Part shown: positions 1-11,702 of the stretch, one piece after another
Layout of the letters: every line of letters starts with the position of its first letter
Numbering within the stretch: position 1 is the stretch's first letter
Source: Mytilus trossulus
Lineage: Eukaryota; Mollusca; Bivalvia; Mytilida; Mytilidae
Direction: 5' to 3'
Assembly (NCBI RefSeq): GCF_036588685.1
Contig: NC_086382.1
Span: 69,475,999-69,539,998 of the forward strand
Length of the DNA: 64,000 bases
Notes under the pieces: generated by a model
Database searches by the model: none
The model's input: the letters and a program-made list of their open reading frames with translations, nothing else
Told to the model about the DNA's origin: nothing
Program-made: the position numbers and the translations under genes

Positions 1-3000
1 TATACAATGTATGGCCTGTATGTTACACAATGTTATACCTGTAAGTATAGTGTAACATGTGTACTGGAGTTTATAGAGATACCTATACAATGTATGGCCT
101 GTATGTTACACAATGTTATACCTGTAAGTATAGTGTAACATGTGTACTGGAGTTTATAGAGATACCTATACAATGTATGGCCTGTATGTTACACAATGTT
201 ATACCTGTAAGTATAGTGTAACATGTGTACTGGAGTTTATAGAGATACCTATACAATGTATGGCCTGTATGTTACACAATGTAATACCTGTAAGTATAGT
301 GTAACGTGTGTACTGGAGTTTATAGAGATACCTATACAATGTATGGCCTGTATGTTACACAATGTTATACCTGTAAGTATAGTGTAACGTGTGTACTGGA
401 GTTTATAGAGATACCTATACAATGTATGGCCTGTATGTTACACAATGTTATACCTGTAAGTATAGTGTAACGTGTGTACTGGAGTTTATAGAGATACCTA
501 TACAATGTATGGCCTGTATGTTACACAATGTTATACCTGTAAGTATAGTGTAACGTGTGTACTGGAGTTTATAGAGATACCTATACAATGTATGGCCTGT
601 ATGTTACACAATGTTATACCTGTAAGTATAGTGTAACATGTGTACTGGAGTTTATAGAGATACCTATACAATGTATGGCCTGTATGTTACACAATGTAAT
701 ACCTGTAAGTATAGTGTAACGTGTGTACTGGAGTTTATAGAGATACCTATACAATGTATGGCCTGTATGTTACACAATGTAATACCTGTAAGTATAGTGT
801 AACGTGTGTACTGGAGTTTATAGAGATACCTATACAATGTATGGCCTGTATGTTACACAATGTAATACCTGTAAGTATAGTGTAACGTGTGTACTGGAGT
901 TTATAGAGATACCTATACAATGTATGGCCTGTATGTTACACAATGTTATACCTGTAAGTATAGTGTAACGTGTGTACTGGAGTTTATAGAGATACCTATA
1001 CAATGTATGGCCTGTATGTTACACAATGTTATACCTGTAAGTATAGTGTAACGTGTGTACTGGAGTTTATAGAGATACCTATACAATGTATGGCCTGTAT
1101 GTTACACAATGTTATACCTGTAAGTATAGTGTAACGTGTGTACTGGAGTTTATAGAGATACCTATACAATGTATGGCCTGTATGTTACACAATGTAATAC
1201 CTGTAAGTATAGTGTAACGTGTGTACTGGAGTTTATAGAGATACCTATACAATGTATGGCCTGTATGTTACACAATGTTATACCTGTAAGTATAGTGTAA
1301 CGTGTGTACTGGAGTTTATAGAGATACCTATACAATGTATGGCCTGTATGTTACACAATGTAATACCTGTAAGTATAATGTAACATGTACTGGAGTTTAT
1401 AGAGATACCTATACAATGTATGGCCTGTATGTTACACAATGTAATACCTGTAAGTATATTGTAACATGTGTACTGGAGTTTATAGAGATACCTATACAAT
1501 GTATGGCCTGTATGTTACACAATGTAATACCTGTAAGTATAGTGTAACGTGTGTACTGGAGTTTATAGAGATACCTATACAATGTATGGCCTGTATGTTA
1601 CACAATGTTATACCTGTAAGTATAGTGTAACGTGTGTACTGGAGTTTATAGAGATACCTATACAATGTATGGCCTGTATGTTACACAATGTAATACCTGT
1701 AAGTATAGTGTAACGTGTGTACTGGAGTTTATAGAGATACCTATACAATGTATGGCCTGTATGTTACACAATGTAATACCTGTAAGTATAGTGTAACGTG
1801 TGTACTGGAGTTTATAGAGATACCTATACAATGTATGGCCTGTATGTTACACAATGTAATACCTGTAAGTATAGTGTAACGTGTGTACTGGAGTTTATAG
1901 AGATACCTATACAATGTATGGCCTGTATGTTACACAATGTTATACCTGTAAGTATAGTGTAACGTGTGTACTGGAGTTTATAGAGATACCTATACAATGT
2001 ATGGCCTGTATGTTACACAATGTAATACCTGTAAGTATAGTGTAACGTGTGTACTGGAGTTTATAGAGATACCTATACAATGTATGGCCTGTATGTTACA
2101 CAATGTAATACCTGTAAGTATAGTGTAACGTGTGTACTGGAGTTTGTAGAGATACCTATACAATGTATGGCCTGTATGTTACACAATGTAATACCTGTAA
2201 GTATAGTGTAACGTGTGTACTGGAGTTTATAGAGATACCTATACAATGTATGGCCTGTATGTTACACAATGTTATACCTGTAAGTATAGTGTAACATGTG
2301 TACTGGAGTTTATAGAGATACCTATACAATGTATGGCCTGTATGTTACACAATGTTATACCTGTAAGTATAGTGTAACATGTGTACTGGAGTTTATAGAG
2401 ATACCTATACAATGTATGGCCTGTATGTTACACAATGTAATACCTGTAAGTATAGTGTAACGTGTGTACTGGAGTTTATAGAGATACCTATACAATGTAT
2501 GGCCTGTATGTTACACAATGTAATACCTGTAAGTATAGTGTAACGTGTGTACTGGAGTTTATAGAGATACCTATACAATGTATGGCCTGTATGTTACACA
2601 ATGTTATACCTGTAAGTATAGTGTAACATGTGTACTGGAGTTTATAGAGATACCTATACAATGTATGGCCTGTATGTTACACAATGTAATACCTGTAAGT
2701 ATAGTGTAACATGTGTACTGGAGTTTATAGAGATACCTATACAATGTATGGCCTGTATGTTACACAATGTAATACCTGTAAGTATAGTGTAACATGTGTA
2801 CTGGAGTTTATAGAGATACCTATACAATGTATGGCCTGTATGTTACACAATGTTATACCTGTAAGTATAGTGTAACATGTGTACTGGAGTTTATAGAGAT
2901 ACCTATACAATGTATGGCCTGTATGTTACACAATGTTATACCTGTAAGTATAGTGTAACGTGTGTACTGGAGTTTATAGAGATACCTATACAATGTATGG

Positions 3001-5413
3001 CCTGTATGTTACACAATGTAATACCTGTAAGTATAGTGTAACGTGTGTACTGGAGTTTATAGAGATACCTATACAATGTATGGCCTGTATGTTACACAAT
3101 GTAATACCTGTAAGTATAGTGTAACGTGTGTACTGGAGTTTATAGAGATACCTATACAATGTATGGCCTGTATGTTACACAATGTTATACCTGTAAGTAT
3201 AGTGTAACGTGTGTACTGGAGTTTATAGAGATACCTATACAATGTATGGCCTGTATGTTACACAATGTTATACCTGTAAGTATAGTGTAACGTGTGTACT
3301 GGAGTTTATAGAGATACCTATACAATGTATGGCCTGTATGTTACACAATGTAATACCTGTAAGTATAGTGTAACGTGTGTACTGGAGTTTATAGAGATAC
3401 CTATACAATGTATGGCCTGTATGTTACACAATGTAATACCTGTAAGTATAGTGTAACATGTGTACTGGAGTTTATAGAGATACCTATACAATGTATGGCC
3501 TGTATGTTACACAATGTTATACCTGTAAGTATAGTGTAACGTGTGTACTGGAGTTTATAGAGATACCTATACAATGTATGGCCTGTATGTTACACAATGT
3601 AATACCTGTAAGTATAGTGTAACGTGTGTACTGGAGTTTATAGAGATACCTATACAATGTATGGCCTGTATGTTACACAATGTTATACCTGTAAGTATAG
3701 TGTAACGTGTGTACTGGAGTTTATAGAGATACCTATACAATGTATGGCCTGTATGTTACACAATGTAATACCTGTAAGTATAGTGTAACGTGTGTACTGG
3801 AGTTTATAGAGATACCTATACAATGTATGGCCTGTATGTTACACAATGTTATACCTGTAAGTATAGTGTAACGTGTGTACTGGAGTTTATAGAGATACCT
3901 ATACAATGTATGGCCTGTATGTTACACAATGTTATACCTGTAAGTATAGTGTAACGTGTGTACTGGAGTTTATAGAGATACCTATACAATGTATGGCCTG
4001 TATGTTACACAATGTAATACCTGTAAGTATAGTGTAACGTGTGTACTGGTATGTTACACAATGTAATACCTGTAAGTATAGTGTAACATGTGTACTGGAG
4101 TTTATAGAGATACCTATACAATGTATGGCCTGTATGTTACACAATGTAATACCTGTAAGTATAGTGTAACATGTGTACTGGAGTTTATAGAGATACCTAT
4201 ACAATGTATGGCCTGTATGTTACACAATGTTATACCTGTAAGTATAGTGTAACATGTGTACTGGAGTTTATAGAGATACCTATACAATGTATGGCCTGTA
4301 TGTTACACAATGTTATACCTGTAAGTATAGTGTAACATGTGTACTGGAGTTTATAGAGATACCTATACAATGTATGGCCTGTATGTTACACAATGTAATA
4401 CCTGTAAGTATAGTGTAACGTGTGTACTGGAGTTTATAGAGATACCTATACAATGTATGGCCTGTATGTTACACAATGTAATACCTGTAAGTATAGTGTA
4501 ACATGTGTACTGGAGTTTATAGAGATACCTATACAATGTATGGCCTGTATGTTACACAATGTTATACCTGTAAGTATAGTGTAACGTGTGTACTGGAGTT
4601 TATAGAGATACCTATACAATGTATGGCCTGTATGTTACACAATGTAATACCTGTAAGTATAGTGTAACGTGTGTACTGGAGTTTATAGAGATACCTATAC
4701 AATGTATGGCCTGTATGTTACACAATGTTATACCTGTAAGTATAGTGTAACATGTGTACTGGAGTTTATAGAGATACCTATACAATGTATGGCCTGTATG
4801 TTACACAATGTTATACCTGTAAGTATAGTGTAACGTGTGTACTGGAGTTTATAGAGATACCTATACAATGTATGGCCTGTATGTTACACAATGTAATACC
4901 TGTAAGTATAGTGTAACGTGTGTACTGGAGTTTATAGAGATACCTATACAATGTATGGCCTGTATGTTACACAATGTTATACCTGTAAGTATAGTGTAAC
5001 GTGTGTACTGGAGTTTATAGAGATACCTATACAATGTATGGCCTGTATGTTACACAATGTAATACCTGTAAGTATAATGTAACGTGTGTACTGGAGTTTA
5101 TAGAGATACCTATACAATGTATGGCCTGTATGTTACACAATGTAATACCTGTAAGTATAATGTAACATGTACTGGAGTTTATAGAGATACCTATACAATG
5201 TATGGCCTGTATGTTACACAATGTAATACCTGTAAGTATATTGTAACATGTGTACTGGAGTTTATAGAGATACCTATACAATGTATGGCCTGTATGTTAC
5301 ACAATGTAATACCTGTAAGTATAGTGTAACATGTGTACTGGAGTTTATAGAGATACCTATACAATGTTTGGCCTGTATGTTACACAATGTTATACCTGTA
5401 AGTATAATGTAGT
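1..5413. repeat. 83-bp tandem satellite array (about 65 units, open to the left)
   Basis: Units start at 1, 84, 167 and so on with a strict 83-bp period and very high identity. Two sites vary repeatedly: GTTATACC or GTAATACC, and AACATG or AACGTG. Rarer variants are a GT deletion giving an 81-bp unit (near 1387 and 5168), a 49-bp unit at about 4021-4070 that lacks 34 bp, and single substitutions near 2147 and 5369. Each unit has an interrupted inverted repeat: outer arms ATGTTACAC and GTGTAACAT, inner arms TATAC and GTATA around a CTGTAA loop. Each also contains GTAAGTAT on the plus strand. Open frames here exist only because 83 is not a multiple of 3 and the unit is poor in stops; they are not genes. 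The array ends within the unit at about 5413. I do not recognise the family; the core repeats of a Helitron-like element are an alternative origin. Confidence 0.97.
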
Positions 5414-6114
5414 AGTTGCATTGTGGGAAAAAAACAATGATCACTCAAAGTTGTTTTGCTGTCACATATTGAGATCCCTACAAAATTTGAGATTGTACTC
5501 GTGCATTTCATAACAAAATATATTTTTAATGTTTTGAGTATAAAAAGTGATGACACCAAATATAAGCATCATTGCACTCAAAAGGTTTCAAAATCTGAAA
5601 AGGTATCACAATGCACAGTTTTCACAATATTATAACAACAAAATGGAATGTACTTCAAACTAACTCTCTTGTAATAGAACTATTTTAACCAGCTTGTTAC
5701 AAGAGGTATTTCAACATCAGTTAAACCAAATAGCTCATATTTATTTTTCAATCTAAAATAGAATTACCTGAATAACTGTTACCTACTTCATCAAAAAAAG
5801 TTTAATTGAACAACTGACATATCTATAGCTTCTTTAACAATCCAAATACAGACAGCTACAGGTCATGCACATAATGTGTTTAACTAGCAATGGGAAGCTA
5901 TATAGTTCTATGTTCTGACCTAAATGATAGTTTACATGCTCACAAAAAGCAAGTAACGGTTTGGTGTAATTGGCTGTGTGGTGACCTACAAATGTATAAA
6001 TGTTAACTTCTGTGTTGTTTGGATCTCTTGTGGAGGGTTGTCCCATTGGCAATCAGTTTATATAGGTTTTCATACATGATCAAGTTATAGTTAATTGTTG
6101 CTATATATTTACAG
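5414..6114 (+). other. Non-coding DNA between satellite and first visible Tudor exon
   Basis: I see no supportable exon. The DNA is AT-rich. From about 5965 to 6060 it carries a short dispersed module ending TTGTCCCATTGGCAATCA, which recurs elsewhere in this window. The stretch ends in TTTACAG, the acceptor of the exon at 6115, so it is best read as intron. Confidence 0.6.
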
Positions 6115-9100
6115 GTAACAACAACAGGTAAATGGCCCGTACCTACCCTGGATAAGATGCACACGATGGTAGTTAACAAGCCTTGTGTCATAGATATAAA
6201 GGTAATGCAAACACACATATTTATACAAAAAAACGTTCAGTTCAGGAAGAAAAGGGTTTTAATTCAATTAAATGTGAAAAATAAATATGTTCCTTTTTAT
6301 GCCCCATTTATGGGCATTTGTTGGAAAATATCAAAGTATAAACATTGCGCTAACATAACGTTGTTACCATAACGCTTTTACTGTGTGAGGTTATATTATA
6401 TATATGCATAAGCTATCACGACGATTAATCGTATAGAAAACACAACGCATGATTTATTAAGATTTTTTAACAGCATTATATTTTCTGGTCTGTTGGTTCA
6501 TTCATTTGTCTGTTCATCTGTCCATCTGTCCCACCTAAGGGTAAAGTTTTTGGTTGAGGTAGTTTTTGATGAAGTTGAAGTCCAATCAACTTACAACTAA
6601 GTACACCTGTTCCTTATGATATGATCTTTCTAAGTTTAATGCCAAACTAGAGATATTCTTCCATTTTCATGGTCCATTGAACATAGAAAATGATAGTGCG
6701 GATTGGGCATCTGTATACTACATGTACTAGGGACACATTCTTGTTTGGCAATCAGATGTTTTAAGATAACTTGTAAGAATCATGCGAAGTTGACATATAC
6801 AATCCTGGTGACTTTTGGAGAAATCTAGTTACATATGCTGTCATAGGCTTTCAGTTTCAAGTTAAATTAATTTCTGGTGTACACAGGTAAAAAACAAGAA
6901 ATAAATGATTTTCATGTGAAAGTTTTCAATTTGATTTTCAGACATATTTTAGAATTATATCCTTTGCTCTGAAAGAGGGATAAGAATGTCGACCTTTCAA
7001 TATTTTGAATCAACCTTCACTTTAACTTCCTGTTAAGATATTACTTTAAAGCTGGATTATTGTTAGTGAGCAGTAGCATGTTAAAAAATAATTTTCTATA
7101 CATGTAAATTACCTGTTCATATTAGCAAATCTCCCTTTATTTTAATATAGACCAAATGTTTTCATTACAGAGCAGAGAAGTAGACCGTCCATTAGAAGTT
7201 AATATAACCCTGCCAGACAAGAAGGATCTCAGTACAATACTATACAAGAAAGGTTTATGTTACAGGACAAATGATGTCACATATAGAGTAGAAACCAGCA
7301 ATAAGATCGGCAGAATTTTATCATCTGTAGGTCAAAATAAATGTAAAATTGCAATGACTGATGATAAGGTTAACAGGATACTGAAGAACATACTCTAAAT
7401 TGGAAAGAATAGCATATTTCATATAGTTTCTAATGTATTTTAACAAAATAACAAAATTCATAAGTCCATAGCCTAAACTTCAAGCCGTAAGTTATATTTG
7501 ATACATGTTTTACAATTTGATTTAGAAAGTCTTCAACATGTTCCATCACAAAATTGTTTTAAAATAAAGATATTTAAGAACAACAAAAAAATTAATGAGT
7601 GTTCGTTCCCCTTCTGAATCTTAACATTATATTAATATTGTTTTAAAAATTCAGTTTTACCAGGAGTAAATGGACCTACATTCTTTCAAGTATTTGTGAT
7701 CATAAGAATAAAATTTATTACTTATTTATTTGCAGAAAAGGTTGGCCTATCCTAAAGTAAAGTTGGCACCTAAGAATGAATATTTTAATGTGTGTATCAC
7801 TAATGTAGAAGCTCCTGATGTGGTGAGTATGGTCAAATATAAATCTTATCTTACTGTGATGATTTAACATCAGCTGTGACCTTGTAAACTGCTAAGCTTT
7901 GTACCCTACTAAATTGGTCCCTAAATTGAAAAAAACTATGAAAAGTTCTCAGTATGCTTCTTAAATATTTCTTGCATATTCAAATACAATAGAAAGAGTG
8001 CTTGAAATATAATGAGGACTATAAGTCTCTAGTTGATTTCAATGTTTTGGTCTCTGTTTGCATGATTTATTGTGATGAATATCTGACAACTCTTTTTTTT
8101 TCAAATATTTGAGTATTTTGACAGACCAAAAATCAATTAACCTAATAAAGATAGAAACTGATATTTTTATAAGTGATTTAGCAATTCCATTCTCAGTCTT
8201 AAAGAAAGATTTTAATGTGTTTATTTAATATCTTTCATTGTAGATCTATTTCCAACATTGTAAACAAGAGGAGAACAATGATGAGAGAACTGATGAAATC
8301 AACGAACAACTGACAAGACTTCAAATAATATCTGTAGAACTGAACCAAGTAGCTCATAACTTCAACACATTACCTATACCTAAACCAGGTAACTAATATC
8401 TGTAGAACTAAACCAAGTAGCTCATAACTTCAACACATTACCTATACCAAAACCAGGTAACTAATATCTGTAGAACTGAACCAAGTAGCTCATAACTTCA
8501 ACACATTACCTATACCAAAACCAGGTAAGGAGATTTCTTTATAGTCATGGAATTAATTTATATGGACACATCAAATCCAAAATTCTCATAAATTATAACA
8601 TGACCAGTCTGAATTATAAGCATAAGAAATGGCTAGTTTAATTACAAGCCCAAAAATTTAGTTCAAATCTGATTAACTAAATCAATGGATACGAAAAGTA
8701 AAAACTCATCAATAAGGTTAATATTAAACCTGACGGGAATAAATCATTCAAATATTGTGCAGTTAAATATTAAGAATATTTCTGTAATGATGATTAGGAT
8801 TGATCATATGATTATATAATGAATCAGCTGTCTAAACTCCTAAACCAAGCAAAAATGATCTATAAATACAATATTGTCAACAGTTCATATTGTAAACTCT
8901 GTTTACAGTCTTGTCATGTTTAGGACAGTACACTATGGATAACAGTTGATATTGTAAACTCTGTTTATAGGTTTGCCATGTTTAGGACAATACACTATGG
9001 ATAACAGTTGGTATAGGGGACTTATAATTGAAGTTGATCCTGAGATCCTACAAGCCAGAGTTCTATATGTTGACTATGGAAACTCAGAGATACTCACATT

Positions 9101-11702
9101 TGACAGGTAAGATAAGGAAAGGTTGGAAACTAAAGATTTTTTCAATCTCAACACAGATGTCGAGAAGAGTATTCACTCTTTTACAACCTGCTAAATTTAA
9201 AAAATAATCACCAAGTTTTGATTAATATATATTGCTACAAACTTTTAAATAGGGAGTTTAGGTAGCTTGAGAATGTAAATGATCAACCTATTAATTTTTT
9301 AAACTTCTGTAATATAAAATTGAAAGTGGAAATGGGTAATGTGTCAAAGAGAACAACCCGACCAAAAAATTAAAAAACAGCTGAAAGTAAACAATGGGTC
9401 TTCAACACAACTAGAAATTTTGCTACCAGAGGCAGACTCCAGCTGGTCGAAATCCATGCTGGTCATTGTGCTTCTACATTTCAATATACAAATTAGGGTC
9501 CAGGACCTTGTTTTTTCAGTAAAATGCATTTATATCAGTGATATCAGTTATTATGCTTGGGTAATAGAGGAGAAACTTTATTCCTAATGTAGGGAACATT
9601 TAACGGTAGACACACTTATAGAATGAACAGAGAAACTTGTTTTCCTAATGTAGGGAACATTTAACGGTAGACACACTTTAGAATGTACCAGCAAACAAAT
9701 ATTTAAATTGGACAAGAATGCCTTGAAGTGAATGAATACACAAATATAACTTTCACTCGTTTCAGACTAAGAGCATTACCTATTCAATTTCTTGATCTAC
9801 CAGCACAAGGTGTCAGAATGAAACTGAATGAGGTCAGGCTACCAACAGGTCAGAAATACTGGACTGAAGATGTCCTCAAAGCAATGGTTGCTGAAGTAGA
9901 AAACAGACCTTTTATGGCATGTTTGAAGGTGAATATATTTTAATGATGCATGTCCTGAAGTGATATTCTCCTGCAATATAGAAAAGAAGATGTGGTATGA
10001 TTGCCAATGAGACAACTATCCACAAAAGACTAAGTTCATTTAGACTTTCTATAATATTTCATTTTATTTATACAATTAGATTAGTATGCTTAGGAAGATC
10101 ATATCATTTTGTCATTATGAAAAGTGTTATGTCAGATGTGTAACAGTTAAATATATTAATTTTATTCCAAATTTTTTATCTTTTAGAGACCTGTCTCATT
10201 GATCTCAACCACACTTTATAAAATTGACACATTTTCACATGTTTTTGAGGTTTTTAGGTTTCAGACTGTTGCATAACATGCTTTTTAACTAGGCATTGGT
10301 GTAATTAAAAATCTATCAATGTCTTAAACCTATTCATCCATGGCTTGTTCATAATAAGTTGTTAAAGTATTTGAAATTTTATGCATATTATTTTAAATGA
10401 AAAGAATACATTGATTTCAGAATAAAGATCATTTATTTTTTCAGACACATAGCCCAGTGACTGGTGATTTATTGAAGATATCTGACGCTCCTGGAGAACC
10501 ACTAGAGTTGGCGTACCAGTCATTGATAAACCAGGGGTTGTTACAGGCACCAGATGATAACCAGTTGTAAGTCACACTACATACTGTAGCCACTGTCATG
10601 GTGTATTGAATTATGACAGGGTTTTCGAAAAGAAAAAATAGTTTGATGAAAGTATTGCTGTCAGGAGACCTTCAAGCACCTACCAAGAGTTGTCTTGGAA
10701 TAACTAATGATCTGTTCAACCAATGCTTTTCAAATTATACCATGTTGATAATAATAACAAATCGGAGGTTTAATTCAAAATTGACCATCTAAACCTATTC
10801 TGTTCAGGAGTTGTGGTCCTTTATATATTGGCAAAATGGATCTTTATGTTGTTACTATTCAACAACCTATGAATCCTTCTATAAATGCTTTTCAAATTAT
10901 AATATGCTGTCACTGATGATAAAGTGGAGATCAAGTTGAAGATTGCAGATTTTGACTTTTCCTTTCAGAAGTTATGGTCATTGAGGTGGTACCTAACACT
11001 ACAGGGAGATAACTCTGGAAAAATAAGCTACAAGTTTTAATTACTTTGTCTTATTAAGGGAATATTTAGCTTCTCAATGATCCAAATAAGTGTTTGTCAA
11101 ACTGCCATATAAACAGTGTAATTTTTCTCATAAAATGGTTGGTTCAAATTTTTAAAAATTTTTACATTTTGGTCAAAGGGTCAAAGTAAATGTTTGGTCA
11201 AAATTTTATGAAAATTAAACGAGCCAAATTAATTTTAGTGAAGGTGTTGGGTACCACCTAAATCTATTGGAAAATTGCAATTCATACTGTTTCTGTGTAA
11301 TGACTTGTGAACAACTTAACCAATGATGTTGTTTTTTATAAATGAAGACAAAGTTTATATTGATGATTTTAACTTTCGTTGACAAAAAAAGATGAAAGAT
11401 CTAAAAAAAAATACATTTATTTCGTTTTTTAAACGTTTTTCAAAGAGAGCCTTTTACTGAAGGTGGAGGTTTCACAATTTACAGGATCTACTGTTTGATT
11501 TTTCAGATTTGATGAGGGTCTAATTGGTCAGATAGAAGATGATGTAATAATTGAGAGAGAAGAAGTTGTTGATTTAGATACCTCAACAAGTACAACTAAG
11601 GGAGATAACTCTTTCTTGAATGAAGATCTGACTGTTCCTGAAGAAAGAATAAGAACAAAATCATGGAGTGACCAATGTGATGATGAAGACTCGCTTGATT
11701 GA
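6115..11702 (+). CDS. Multi-Tudor-domain protein, C-terminal part (8 exons, 377 residues)
   Basis: Exons: 6115-6201, 7171-7368, 7736-7822, 8244-8388, 8971-9106, 9766-9928, 10445-10566, 11507-11702. Phases agree at every junction and the total, 1134 bp, ends at TGA. The first two exons encode the C-terminal half of one extended Tudor unit (LEVNITLPDKKDLSTILYKK). The next exons encode a complete one: a lead-in with VEAPDVIYFQ, then the core with NSWYRGLIIEV and ARVLYVDYGNSE, holding the aromatic and acidic residues that normally bind dimethylarginine, then LPIQFLDLPAQGVRMKL. A low-complexity acidic tail with SWSDQCDDEDSLD ends the protein. Such extended Tudor domains occur in TDRD1/TDRD6-type proteins of germ granules; which orthologue this is I cannot say. 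The donor at 7368 (AAG then GTTAAC) is weak but is the only phase-compatible one I found. The acceptor at 6115 shows that upstream exons exist beyond the window or the satellite. Confidence 0.85.
6472..6760 (+). repeat. Dispersed repeat, copy 1
   Basis: It begins at TTTTCTGGTCTGTTGGTTCA and ends at GGACACATTCTTGTTTG. It is clearly homologous to 14440-14695 along its length, including the shared block GTAGTTTTTGATGAAGTTGA. It lies in a Tudor-gene intron. I see no coding capacity. The class is unknown, possibly SINE- or MITE-like. Confidence 0.8.
8327..8524 (+). repeat. 68-bp triplication across an exon-intron 5' splice junction
   Basis: Three copies start at 8327, 8395 and 8463. The unit is the last 62 bases of the Tudor exon plus the first six of the intron. 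Copies differ by a few substitutions (CTGAACC or CTAAACC; CCTAAACC or CCAAAACC), so this is not a simple assembly echo. Copies 1 and 2 have donor CCAG then GTAACT; copy 3 has the stronger CCAG then GTAAGG. Reading beyond donor 1 meets TAA at 8394-8396, so only donor 1 keeps the reading frame. Confidence 0.95.
8881..9010 (+). repeat. 62-bp duplication across the 3' splice junction of the same intron
   Basis: The block starting CAGTTCATATTGTAAACTCT at 8881 recurs at 8943 and begins again at 9005. It contains the polypyrimidine/AG acceptor and the first 38 or so bases of the exon. The upstream acceptor (GTTTACAG then TCTTG) would read in frame for 14 codons and then hit TGA where the real exon has TGG. 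The acceptor used is therefore most likely the downstream one at 8970. Confidence 0.93.
9325..9480 (+). repeat. Degenerate copy of a dispersed mussel repeat
   Basis: The start AAATGGGTAATGTGTCAAAG, followed by a run similar to ACAACCCGACCA and CCAGCTGGTC, matches the better preserved copy at 58175-58300 and the reverse-strand copy at 35945-36110. Open frames here on both strands come from this repeat. Confidence 0.7.
9573..9690 (+). repeat. Short intronic tandem duplication, period about 61 bp
   Basis: The block GAGAAACTT, a few bases, then CCTAATGTAGGGAACATT and AACGGTAGACACACTT occurs at about 9583 and again at 9644. It lies in the Tudor intron before the exon at 9766 and touches no splice site. 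Confidence 0.85.
9985..10032 (-). repeat. Dispersed module, reverse orientation
   Basis: AGAAGATGTGGTATGATTGC then CAATGAGACAACTATCC is the reverse complement of the module seen at 43035-43085 and 53643-53685. It lies just after the exon ending at 9928. Confidence 0.75.
10984..11259. mobile_element. MITE, 276 bp, in the last intron of the Tudor gene
   Basis: The ends are imperfect inverted repeats: AGGTGGTACCTAACAC on the left, GTGTTGGGTACCACCT on the right, one mismatch over 16 bp. There is no coding capacity. I could not identify a convincing target duplication, so the superfamily is open. Confidence 0.75.

Noticed and set aside
1..5413. CRISPR-like regular array
   Set aside because: There are no unique spacers; the whole 83-bp unit repeats, and the genome is eukaryotic.
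1278..5513. Open frames of 60-90 codons in the satellite with recurring tyrosine- and cysteine-rich peptides
   Set aside because: They are translations of the 83-bp repeat in shifting frames on both strands; none has a start, splice or poly(A) context.
7369..7398. Stop at 7398 as the real end of the Tudor protein
   Set aside because: A phase-0 donor at 7368 joins to 7736 and continues into a complete Tudor domain in frame, so the stop is read as intronic.
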